From Sitta carolinensis (lineage: Eukaryota; Chordata; Aves; Passeriformes; Sittidae): a stretch of 64,000 nt of DNA. How positions within the stretch are numbered: position 1 is the stretch's first letter; every line of letters starts with the position of its first letter. The notes under the pieces are model-generated. The model made no database searches. It was not told where the DNA came from and was given only the letters and a program-made list of their open reading frames with translations. The stretch spans positions 3,796,001 to 3,860,000 of the forward strand of contig CM063292.1 of assembly GCA_032173965.1 (NCBI GenBank). Reading direction: 5' to 3'. The position numbers were made by a program, and so were the translations under genes. Shown here in pieces: positions 38,501 to 49,757 of the stretch.

Positions 38501-39014
38501 TTGTGTCCCTGCCAGTGCAGAGCCTTGACAGCCCCCAGGGCTCAGGGCAGAGTGAGAGCAGGGGGCACCTCTGGGCACCCACTGGCCTCTTCTGCTGCCT
38601 TTTCTCAGCAGCATTTTTTAAAGAATTCCAGTCCAGGAGGACATTGGATATCCCAGTGATGGGGAATAACACCTCGCACTGTGAAAATAATTAATAATAA
38701 AGTCTAGAACTATCACAAGCCTTTCTCCCAGGACATTTTCCTGGGACATTTTGAGAATTTACTCCTGGAGATTTAGCAGAATTTCTTCCTTTGGTACTAA
38801 ATTATCAAAATTTCCTGTTAGTGACAGATATTTGGTAAATAAAAAAATGTTTATACATGACACAGACAGAAGAGACACAAACAATGTCTCAGTCTGAGCA
38901 CACACACGTGGGATCCCTGGCTACTCCCAAGGCACTCAGAGCTATTAACAGAAAGACTTTCCTCCATCTTATTCCTTACTACTACTTGTAGTAGTTTTTA
39001 CTTCTACAATGCTA

Positions 39015-39060
39015 GAGAAAATCCTAGAATGGTTTGGGTTGAAAGGGATGGACCAGCATG
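39015..39060 (-). mobile_element. Short CR1-like fragment
   Basis: 'cctagaatggtttgggttgaaagggatgga' is the reverse complement of the last bases of CR1. Only about 40 bases are recognisable. Confidence 0.45.
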
Positions 39061-39096
39061 AATATTTTCACCACTTGCATTTTCTTAGCCTAGCAA

Positions 39097-39132
39097 CAAA
39101 AAACAAAAACAAAAACAAAAACAAAAAAAAAA
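39097..39132. repeat. (AAAAAC)n repeat
   Basis: About five copies of an AAAAAC unit followed by a short A run. Confidence 0.9.
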
Positions 39133-39935
39133 TAGGTGTAGCTTGAGAAAGGACAAAATTTGACACCACAAATTGGCTGTGCAAGAAGTGGCAATTCAGA
39201 AAGAAAATCTGTGAAGGAGCTGATCATGCCAGAAAAGCCACAGCAGTATTCTCCTGTGCTGACAGAGCTGGGGCATTCCCGAGCTGGCTGAACCTGCACA
39301 GAGCTCATTTCTGAGACCCAGCTATTCCCAGGGCATAACACGGAGATTCTGGGAGAGAAATAATGTTCTGCTGACTTGGGGAAGCCTCTGAGTTTCTTGG
39401 CACGTTGCAGAGGGGAGCCTGGCAGGAGAAGCAGCCCAGCCCTGCTGCTTCCCTGCGTGTCCCTGTGCACAGCCAGCACTGTCCCCAGCTCTGGTTCATC
39501 CTGGCTGGGACAGCCAGGGCCAACCGTGCTGCTGCTGCTGCAGGGCTGCCTCCAGACTGCCTCCCTGGGCAGCTGCTGGCTGCCAGCCTCCTGGTTGGAA
39601 ATGTGCTCTCACTATTTGACAGCAGGAGTCTTGAGTGGCAAAGATCCACGCTGGAGTCCAGACATCTCTGAAGGAAAAGGAAAACACCAGTCCTGGGAGT
39701 TGAGCTGAACCTGATCCAGGCAAAACCTGGCTTAAGTCTTGGGTTTTTCTCACATTAGAGCACTGCCTGAGCTGTTATTGTGGTCTTTGCAGAGTGTGGA
39801 GCTGAGCCCCAGAGGATATTTCATGTTTGCAGCTCACAACAGCAGCCGAATGAGGAACTGACTTCCCCAGAGGGGATTTGCTCAGTGGGCAGAGCTGTGT
39901 GACCCCTCAGCCTCTGTGTGCCCCCAGCCCCTCGC

Positions 39936-40300
39936 TGCAGTCTGGTTTCAGGGCTGATGGTTTGGTTTTCTGATGATTTTGGTTTCCTGATGTTTTGGTT
40001 TTCATGATGATTTTGGTTTCCTGATGTTTTTGGTTTTCTGATGTTCTTTCCCAGGGAAGTGTGAGAAAAATGATAGAATGTTTTTGTAATAATATTTATG
40101 TTATTCATTCCTTCTAACAGGAGGGATTTCTTGATGTCCCTCTGGTTTGACCAATGTGATTAAAGAGTTGTGCCTTCATTTCACCAACCACATTGGTCTG
40201 TGCAAAATTGTATCTAAGGGAGAACCACCCCTAATAAAAAGAGTCATTTTTAGCCTTCTGATCACAGAGTCTGTGTAGTGTGTTAGCTGAAATAGCAACA
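39936..40300 (+). mobile_element. LTR-like element, plus orientation
   Basis: The element runs from 'TGcagtctggtttcaggg' to 'agcaaCA', about 365 bases with TG...CA ends. A 'tctggtttgaccaatgtg' block, an inverted 'cacattggtctg' block and a poly(A) signal at 40233-40238 lie in order. The left third has four copies of a 'ttttggtttcctgatg'-type unit, expanded compared with the sister copies. No coding region and no convincing target duplication are seen. I infer a solitary LTR of an endogenous retroelement. Confidence 0.6.
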
Positions 40301-40515
40301 CCTCATGACACACCCCAGGCACTCAGGGACACATCCCCAGTGCCCATCAGCTCCGTGTTCCTGCAGGCAGAGCTTTGCCAGCAAGGCTGGGTGCTCCCAC
40401 CAGCACACCTCTGCCCACCCTCTGCCAGCTCTGCACCAGCGAAATGTCACTGCTCCTCCCTCTCTCCTGAGCCCTGTGCTGGAAATTCAGGTTCCTGCTG
40501 GCACACAGCGTCAGG

Positions 40516-41040
40516 CAATCATGGAATTACCAAGATTGGAAAAGATATCAAGGTCACCAAGTCCAGCCAATAGCCCAGCAGGGCAAAGCCACACTAACTG
40601 GTGTCCCCAAGGGTCACATCCACGGGTGTTGCTGTGGGATAACACATGACACAGACTTGTTTTGTGATTTTTCTCAAGTTGTGTCGAAGGTCTCTTTATT
40701 AGAAATCGTCTCTCTTTATATACTATTATTTCACAGACCAATGTGATTGGTCAGAGACAAATTTCTTCACCCACATTGCTTAAACTAGAGGGACATGAAG
40801 AGAGAATCTCTCCTCTCAGAAAGAATGTACAACATAGATGTCGTTATACCAACATTTTTGGTGTTTATGTTCTTTCCCTGGGGAAAGAACTTCAGAAAGC
40901 CAAAATATCAGAAAACCAGAACTTTAGAACACCAAAAACTTCAGGCCTGAAACCAGACAATGCACAGGGCTTTGGGCACTTCAGGGGTGGGGGCTCCACC
41001 AGAGCCTGCCCTAACTCCTGGGGGGCACTGGGAGTGAAAG
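40516..41040 (-). mobile_element. CR1 LINE fragment, interrupted by an LTR-like element
   Basis: Left part (40516-40626): 'aatcatggaatt', 'aagtccagccaatagcccag', 'ggtgtccccaagggtcacat' follow the reverse complement of CR1. The right part resumes after 40964 with 'cacttcaggggtgggggctc' and 'caccagagcctgccc', the next CR1 segment. The 338-base element between them therefore inserted into this CR1. Confidence 0.65.
40627..40964 (-). mobile_element. LTR-like element, minus orientation, nested in CR1
   Basis: Read on the minus strand it starts near 'gtctggtttcaggcctgaag', has the conserved 'agtttaagcaatgtgggtg' and 'ccaatcacattggtctg' blocks, a TATA-like box (tatataaag, about 40715) and AATAAA (40700-40695), and ends in 'tgtgtta...agcaaCA'. 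It matches the elements at 39936-40300 and 41049-41383. Flanking CR1 sequence on both sides shows the insertion. Confidence 0.6.
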
Positions 41041-41048
41041 GCTGTCAC

Positions 41049-41383
41049 TGTGCTGCATAATCCATGACATGAAACTTTTTAAAATAGTTTGGAGAGATGA
41101 ATTTGATTTTGTTTATTTAAAGGATCAGAGGTTTTTTTACAGATTTTTCTACAGACTACTGTGATTGGGGAATGAAAGATAATTCTTTCACTCTCATTGG
41201 TCAAACTAGAGGGACATTAAAAGAAAGTCTGTCTCACAGAAAGAATTCCAAACACGAGTATCGTTACAAAAACAATACTGATGTTTATGTTCAAGCTCTG
41301 GGAACAAGTTTCAGAAACCTAAAACATCAGGAAAAACAGAGCTCTAGAAACTTAGAAGATTCAGGCTTGAAACCCAGACTACA
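41049..41383 (-). mobile_element. LTR-like element, minus orientation
   Basis: Read on the minus strand it runs from 'TGtagtctgggtttcaag' through 'ctagtttgaccaatgagag', 'ccccaatcacagtagtctg' and AATAAA (41117-41112) to 'cagcaCA'. It is about 335 bases and collinear with the two neighbouring copies. It lies 84 bases from the nested copy, at the edge of the same CR1. Confidence 0.6.
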
Positions 41384-44300
41384 AAAGGTTTGTCCTGGTC
41401 CCAGCCCCTGCTGTGGCCCTGCTATAGGTTTCCTTCAGGGAGGAGAGTGTGGAGCTCCAAAGCCAGGCTGAGAGTCAAATCAGAATGGTTTGGGCACAGT
41501 TTGATGGCAATCAAGGAGTTAATTAGGAGTTGTTAGTGAGGAGTTAACCCCTTGCTGCCTAGTGAAGCTCTGAGCATCTATTATGAAAGCTGAACTCTCT
41601 ACAGGACAGTGAAAGAGCAGGGGATAATGTATAAAACAAAAGATGTCACTCTGTGATTAGTAGTGCAAAAATTGGGGTGTTTTTCCTTTCAGTTCTCTTG
41701 TTTAGTTTTGTTTAGAAAGAAATGAATTCATTGCAGGTAAATGGACTCTCCTGGTGATTTATAGAGTTATATAGCTCAGAGAAAATAATACCCATCAAGA
41801 AAAAGCACTTTCCAACTGCGTAGCACCAATACCAAGAAAAGGAAAGGGTAGGTGAGAAATTTAGTAGCATGTTTAATAATGTGAGTACATAATATCCAAG
41901 GAAAAATTACATTATCACCTGATAATGTGAAGAAAAAGCACATTTATTCCTGGCTAATAATAACTTTTAAATTAAGATTTTGTTTAGTTTTGGTTTTTTG
42001 TTTTTTTTTTCCAGCTGATTTCAAATACACTATGTACTTACAGAAGAAACTTAATTAATTTTCTTTCATTCTTTTGGTAATAATGGGCAATCTCCTATTT
42101 GAGCTTTATTTGACTGATTACACTGAACTATACAAAAAATACATGACCTCTTTCTGTCCTGAATGTTGGAGCAATGTGTGATATCATATGACATCCCTTC
42201 CTTTATTTTCAGACAGTTTCTTTTGTTTCCCTAACTCGCTGTCTTTAATGACCACAAAAAGTGAGCAGGGCAGTGCAATTCACCTTTTCTAACCTCAGTG
42301 AATCAGATCCTGGGGCATTCAAGCTGTCCATCCTCACTTTAAAGCCTGGATGTCTCTGACTCTGTTAGCAGTTTCTAACATCCAACATCCAAGGGATGTT
42401 AGAAAACAAAACACTGCTTTCCACTTGTTGCACAAACCCATTAAAACTCAGATTCCACTCTGTCATGTTCACTCAGGGGATGTTCATTGTAACATCCCTT
42501 GTCTCAGTGATGCTGTTGCAAAACTAAATTGTCCTTGCACCAGTAAATATTAACAGAGGATGACCAAAGTTAAATCCTGCCAGATATTCTAAAAAAAAAA
42601 AAAAATTCACAGGGTGTATTTCAATATATAATATACAACTTATTAACCCCCCCTGTGTATTTCAAGGGAATAAAAAATGTAAGTATATTCTTTACAGGAA
42701 GATTATCCTTTCTATACTAAAAGATGAGTTCATGATGCAAAAGTCAGTAATTTCCCTTTGCAGGTGAAAAAGCTTATTTTTTGGCAGGATACACATCCTG
42801 TGTGCATCTGAGGGTTGCTCTGATGTGCTGCCTACAACAAACCTACTGTGCACAGCACAGTGTTTATCTCGTGAGCATCATCATAATAACCAAGCCCCAT
42901 TCAGACACATATTAAACAACTTGACAAATGTGTGTCATTTAAGAAATCTGGTGGCTAGTGGTGGAAAATGTGAAGAGGCTAGAGGCGAAAGCTCAAAAAA
43001 ACACAAAAAGAGCTTTCATTAGCTATTATGGGCTTAAGCACTGAGAAAACAGGAAATGGAAGATTTAGAGTGGCTAGTTTAACCTTAATTTACCACCCTA
43101 ACTGTGCTGATAAACTTTTTATTCAGGCCTTGCCTGACTGCAGGGTGGCACCAGAGGTAAATATTTTACCAAAATATTCCACTATTTGGCCATACATAGT
43201 TTTATTTTCTGCTAGATATCCCTTGCATTCAGTGCACACAAATACAGTGCTCTGTGAATTGAATGTATTTAATCCCCTAAGATTCTATTATGCCATAGTT
43301 ACTTCATGCTGTGTAACCCTGGGCTGGATGCCCAGGAGTTAAACTCCTCACACCTTTTCCCTTGTCTTTTGGGATCTCAGTGTTTTGCCATCCACATTCA
43401 ATGCAGGTCCAGAGCATCACTCCGAGGTGAATTTTAATGTTTCAATTTCACAGACAAAAAACTGGAAGCCTCAAAACCTGTAAAACTACAAGAATCTGTT
43501 GTTTCCCCCCTGAAATGACAGAAGCTGTAATGAAAAGACTCACCTGGCTGCACAAAGAAGGACTTGCTCAAAAGCAGTTATATAAAGATTAAAGCCATTA
43601 GGGGCTTTTCCTTCTTTTCCTTTTCCTTTGCACTTCCAAACCTAAACTCTGCAGCAGTTTCCATGAGTTTGCTGACTTAATACCCTTGACATGGGCATGT
43701 AGAAAACTGAGACAGGGTTGGTTTCCTTCGGTGCTAAAATGTTTTTTAAACACTGGTTAACAACTGAGAAGAGTCCAGGGCCACAATCTGCACACCTTGT
43801 TCCCTACTAATGGGAAAATTCCCTTATTTTAGTCCTGAAGCATTATCAGGTGAAGGTTGGGGCTGCATTTGTGTAAAATGCCACCAACAACCCAGGGCTG
43901 ACTCTCCAGAGAGGCTGGGCCTTAGGCAGTGAGAATTCTTGTGGAAATTTCCCCTGTGAAAGAGGAAACACTACACTGCCAAACCCATTAAAACAGGTAA
44001 TTGTGTAGAAATTCTCCAGGGTTTGGAGCTGTTCAGTGAAATCTGGGTGAGGAGGGTTGGTATCTCCAAGGTGATGTGGTGCTAAGCACCACCCAGAGGA
44101 GCTGCCCAAGGGATCCCATGGATAATAATTATCAGGCTCTAGGTAGAGCAGGTAGGCATGTCTCTGTAGGCATATTTACCTGGAGTATAATGGTCATAAA
44201 AATCAGAAGTCAGTCCCTAGTAATTCACATTTGAACCAAGACTGAATCTGCAGGCTTACTGCTGCTTAACAAAGTGCATAATTTCACTCTTACTCAGAAA

Positions 44301-47300
44301 CTATTTTGCAGAAATTGGCATCCTTATTACAAAGTTAATAGAAAAATTCCAATTGAACTCTACAAGGCGTTTTTCCTATTACAGTAACATTGCCGAGCTC
44401 CATTTAGTAAAAATGAATGCTTAAACATTCTGACAATTTCTTCACTGAACTTCAATTCCACTCCAAGGATAACCATCAGTGAGCCTGAAAGGAGATGGGC
44501 CCTTTGTGCCTTGAAATGCACAGGCTGGGGCCACCGAGCAGGGGCTGCAAACACAGGGCAGGAATTCTGTGCATTTGGGAAAGCTCCTGCTCCCAGATGA
44601 AAACACACTCCCAGGTTCAGTAGGAACTTTGCCACTGAACTGGGAGTGTCCATGATTTATTCTCTCCTTAGTCTGGAGATGGTAAATTAATGAGACATGG
44701 CCAGACAACATCTGCTCAGTGCCATCCAAGATTTGTACCTGCTTTAACGGCACAAGTGCTGAATTGCTTAGTTAGACATTTTCCCTCCATGGCAGCATTC
44801 AGGCCTGGTGCAGCACAAATCTTCCTGGAAAACTTTGATTTCAGTGCTTGGTTTTGCAGCTTTTGCCATCATGTAAAACACCACTGGTCCCTGGAGCTCC
44901 AATCATGCACACAACCAGCCCAACTAAATTTCTGTCAAAGCACCACTGAAAGCTGCCACTGCACACAGACATTCAGGCAGGATCAACCCTGGCTGAGTGA
45001 GACTCCAGAATTCAATAGCTTTAAAATATTAAGAGAAATTCATACCACCCCCTTCCCTGCCAACACGACTCCTCACACTGTGTCCTCAAACTTGATAGCT
45101 AACTTATTATAATCAAGATACCCTTTACTTCTTCCAGAGACAAAATCCAGCTTTTTCTGAGACTGGAAGAGAACAGTAATGACAAAGTGAGTTATTGTCT
45201 AGATCTGCCTTCCACTGCAAGCATAACTTGTGACTGATAGATCCTATTGTTATATTTCTCAAGAAGATCTGCAATATTGTTTAGTCAGTGACATGAAAAA
45301 TGTGCCCTATAATTTCACAGTTCACAGCCATCCATTCTGAGTGCTGACACGGTTGAAATCATAATGTGGCATAATATTGTTATGCAGGATAAAGACAGAG
45401 GGTCTAATTAAACTCCCCTTAAATGCTACATTCATCCTTATTAATCAAGAATTTGGGATTCTAAAGGTAATATCAAGGCAAGCTGAAATAGGTGACTGTG
45501 GCTTATTTGATTTCATGGAAACACAGATTTTCAATGCTATCATCCATAGCTTTAATATCAACATATTAAGTATGATTTATGCCTACAGAGTAGAGCAGTG
45601 GAAAATTTTAAGAACAGGATCCTCTGACAAATATTGTCAGGAGTGGAGAAGTCTAGCTTCAGGTAGCTGGGTTCTGGGCAGAACTGTGAATCATGGATTG
45701 AGAACTCCTGGGCTCCCTGCTTTAGGTAACCTTTAATAATTTAATTCAGACACTTCTGCTGTTTCAGAGACCCATCAAGGAGAGAGGGATTGATTTTTAT
45801 GCCCACCCCCCTCAGGAAGGGACACTGTTTTTTTTCCAGAACATCCTCACTCAGTCTGGGTGAAAATTCCCCCCCCTGCTCTGCCTCCTTTTCTACCAGG
45901 AGAGGACAAGGAAATAACACTACACCAACCTGTTTATGTACATTAACCTTTCCCCAAACCTTGGCAACAGCTAGGAAGAGCCAAGAACCCAGACAAGGTA
46001 AGATATGAGCATAGACAAGGCAAGCAGGGAAGCTCCCTCACCTCCCAGCAAGGCAAAACCTGCTATAACAAAGCTGGTGAGCTGGGATTGGCCTCAAGCA
46101 CTGAAAATTAAGATACACAAAAGCAGAAGGAAGTAAAGAAGAGGTCAAACATGTGCCCCAACACAGAGAATTTCAGTAAAAAGAGGGCAAAAAGAAACAT
46201 CAGGGAGACTTTGAGGTGTTCATCACAGTGAGAGACTCTGGAAGCAGCTGGGAAATCAGGGACCCGAGCAGGGAGGTGCTGCCAGGCTGGTGGCAAATTA
46301 AAGCAGCCAGGAAATGCCTCTGAGCAACAAAGGCACTGAATGACAGAGCTTGGGAGGCAGCTGTCAACATCTGCTCACAGCTGGGGAGGCACACGCTGCT
46401 CCTCTGCAGCTCTGCTCTCAGAGGGAGCTGCCTCTCCTCAATGGTCAGCATCAGGTGCTGCCCACAGCTCTTGCAGGGCCTGGATTCCAGCTCTGGCAGA
46501 TGGTTCAATTCTCTCAGCAGTGGGATTCTATTCCAGTCATTTGTTCTCTTCTGTCTCATCTCAGTAGCTCCCACCTGAGAATTTTCATTTTATTTTTTTT
46601 TGTTTTAGCCAGCTGCATGCTCCACGTTAGTTCAGCCTTGGTGATTTATGCAGACAGTGCTGGCCAGTTACAAAGCACCTCCAGCACAGGGACAATGGGG
46701 CAGATTTGGCTCTGGAGCCATTTTCACCCTTCCAGAGTTATGTCAGTGTGGTTCTAGGCATGACAGGAGAATAAAGGAGGTATAACCACCACTCCAGAAA
46801 CAATTTTCCTTCTTTCCCTTAATGCTGTAGGCCTAAAGAGTTTGCTGTATGGGGAAAGAGGGGTCGTTCACTTTGCTCAGTAAACAAAAAGTGGAAGTCA
46901 GTTTGGTCAAACTGACAAAAAAACCCCAAAACCCAAACAATTCAAGCTTTTACTGTTTTTTTCCCCCTTCAGATATTAGTTTTGTGATAGTAAAATACAA
47001 ACATCACAATAATTACCCACTCAGATAGTATTAACACCTTCAAGGAACAGTATCAGTAAAATAGTGCTGTGTAAAATACCCTTGAGCCAGTGGCTGACCA
47101 CTGAGAACCTGCAATCACAGGTGGTGGTTGTGTGGAATGAGGGAACTGCCCAAGTCCATTCTTTCTGAGTTGATTAAAGCTCCTCTTTTCTGGCTTGGTT
47201 TGCTGGATACCCCAATACCCACAGCTCTCCAGAGCTGGTGTTTCTGTGTTTCAGAGTTTACAAAGACAGAAGTGAAAAAAAAACTTTTCTTTGCTTCAAG

Positions 47301-48126
47301 CAGATTCCGTCTCTCCCTGCCTTTCCATCTAACTTAAAAAAGAGAAAGGAAGAGAAAAACAACGTACACTGCTCGATACACAGCAACTTCAGATCCAGAG
47401 ATGCACTACAAATTCCCAGTGGCTGGGTTCAGGCAGGCCATCAATAAAACTGCAGAGCCAACTCGAGATGCTCCTGGGTAAAACTTACAGTGAAAAACTC
47501 TGGTGCTGCATGCTGAGAGCATGGCTCAGCCACTCATTTGTAACAATGGAGCTATTCTTCTGTCTGCACAAGGAAAACAAATCTCCCGGTGTTAGGAATC
47601 AAAGACAAGTCCTTCAGACTCTAGGAGACATATTTAACCATGACTAAGTGTGTTGCTTCCTAAGCATTCACTCTTTAAGTCTTCCTATCCCTCTCTCATT
47701 ATCTAGTACTTCTGGAAGTGATTGGAGTGCATCCCAAAAAAGGGAGTTTATTGACCTCCACCAGCAACAAAAGTGCTTTAAAAAGGCTTGATGTGCAACA
47801 AAGTATGCAAAATTGATCCCTTAAGTGGTTGTGAGCAATGTGATGTGAAGCCTCATCCTTGTTCACAGGGGGTTCAGGATCTCTGAAAAAATCCTGGCAA
47901 GAGACATGAAAAAGGTTTTTTGAATTGTCTTTGTGATTCATGGCTTATGCATTCGCCGTGTGAAGGGTGGGGTTTGGCAGCCAAGGAAAAGAACAGAAGT
48001 AAAACTCCTCTTTTCTAGAGCATTCTCCTTAGTTTTCTCAACCATTTGAGATTTGGGAGCAACTCACTGAGCTACGAATCCCATTTCAGTGTAGTTTCAG
48101 CACTGCTGTGTAGAATTTTAGGCAGC

Positions 48127-48151
48127 TATTTTATTTTATTTTATTTTATTT
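48127..48151. repeat. (ATTTT)5 repeat
   Basis: Five units of TTTTA/ATTTT. Confidence 0.9.
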
Positions 48152-49700
48152 GGACAAAGCTCACAGGTGCCATTGATTGGAGGTTGGAACATTTCCACTG
48201 ATTTCCACCAACTCCACAGGCACCAACCCCAGAGTCAGGATGGTCAGATAGAGTCAGGATGATCTAATCTGAAGCAAAACGTGTCCCAGCAGCAAAAATT
48301 CCTGCTCCCAAAGGCACTGACCAGTCCTCCATCCAGTGGTCCTTGGTCGAAGACAAATCATGCACAGACTCACCAAGGCTGAGAGATCTTCAAGATCTCA
48401 GCCAACATTCATCTCCTGAGCTGCATCTCCAAGTGCCACATGCAGACACCTCTTGGCACTTCCAGAGCTGTCCCCACCACCTCCCTGAGCAGATTATTCT
48501 CACACCTGGCTGCTCCTGCAGGGATTTCTCCCAGTGGAAGGTGAGGGCCATTTCCTCACCCTTGCCCTGGAGCCTGGGCAGAAGGAGCTCACTAAAGGCT
48601 CTTCTGTAGTGCACAGCCACTCTCAATTCAGCTGGGCTCAGCCTCCTGCTTCCCCTGCCCTGATGCTCCTGCATGAAGCCTCGCTAACCCCCTGTTTACA
48701 GCACAGAAAAATGCAGTTTCTATCAAGAGAAGCAGAGTCTATCCCCTTCCAGACAGAGCAGGAGCAGTTATTTGGAAATGCTGACAGTAATAAATGACTT
48801 TGCTCCTATTTCCAGACTAGCAGGGCTTGGAAGCAATGTCCCAGGAGCCACCTGGACTATGTGGGGCAGCTTGATATCAACATTATCCACAAATATATAC
48901 CTTATTTACATATAGAGCTTCAGATATCTCTGCAGCCTTTCATGTTCCCATGAAACTCGCTGCAGTTTGGGTTCTAAGTTCTCCAGCTTCAAATGTTGCA
49001 TTTTAATTCTACTTAATGAATTAGCTCTGCTTTAGAGCTGTAATAAACTTTTCTTGTGAAGATATTTCTGAAGCATTGAGTCACATTGCTGACTGAGAAT
49101 AAACACTGAAACAATATGTTTACATAAATAATTTAAAATCCAAGAGCACAGTAGGTAATAAAAATATATTACCATGATAAGCCATGAAACCAGAAAACAA
49201 CGCTGCTCTAATTAAAAATTACAAATACACTGCAGTAAACAACTTATTTATACATAGTTAAAAGTCTAACTATTGAATATTCTGGACTTGTTGAATCCCA
49301 AAAAAGAGAAAAACACTGAAACCAATCTCTTCACACAGTCAAATATTGAGAACCATAACTGTGTTTAATTAAGATCTACTGTTAATAATGGATTTCGGAG
49401 TAAGGTTCTTCTTTTAATTTCCCAGGATAGAAAATGTTATTAAATTTGGCCTTTAACTTCTCATTGACATGTACACTTGAAACTTCTGATTAAAATTTCT
49501 GAGGTTGGGAAGAAGTACCCAAAATTAAACTCTCAAATCTGGCACAAAAATAACAATGGTCCCTGATTAAGAAATCAAATTTCAGAAACTTCATTACTGT
49601 TCTATTAATAAATTGTTGGGTTATAATTAAAATGGGGCCTGTTGGATTTCTTTCTTTTTTAATTCTCGAAAAGATGGGAACTGTAGAGAGATTTAAATGC

Positions 49701-49757
49701 TTAAAAAAAAAAAAAAAAGAAAAAAAGAGAAAAAAAAAAAAAAAGTAAAAAAAAAAG
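49701..49757. repeat. A-rich tract
   Basis: Nearly pure A with a few G and one T, 57 bases. It is low complexity and has no flanking duplication that I can see. Confidence 0.9.

Noticed and set aside
40149..40198. Target-site duplications around the LTR-like elements
   Set aside because: Flanks such as cctcgc/cctcat and acggg/caggg are only partly alike, so I do not claim duplications.
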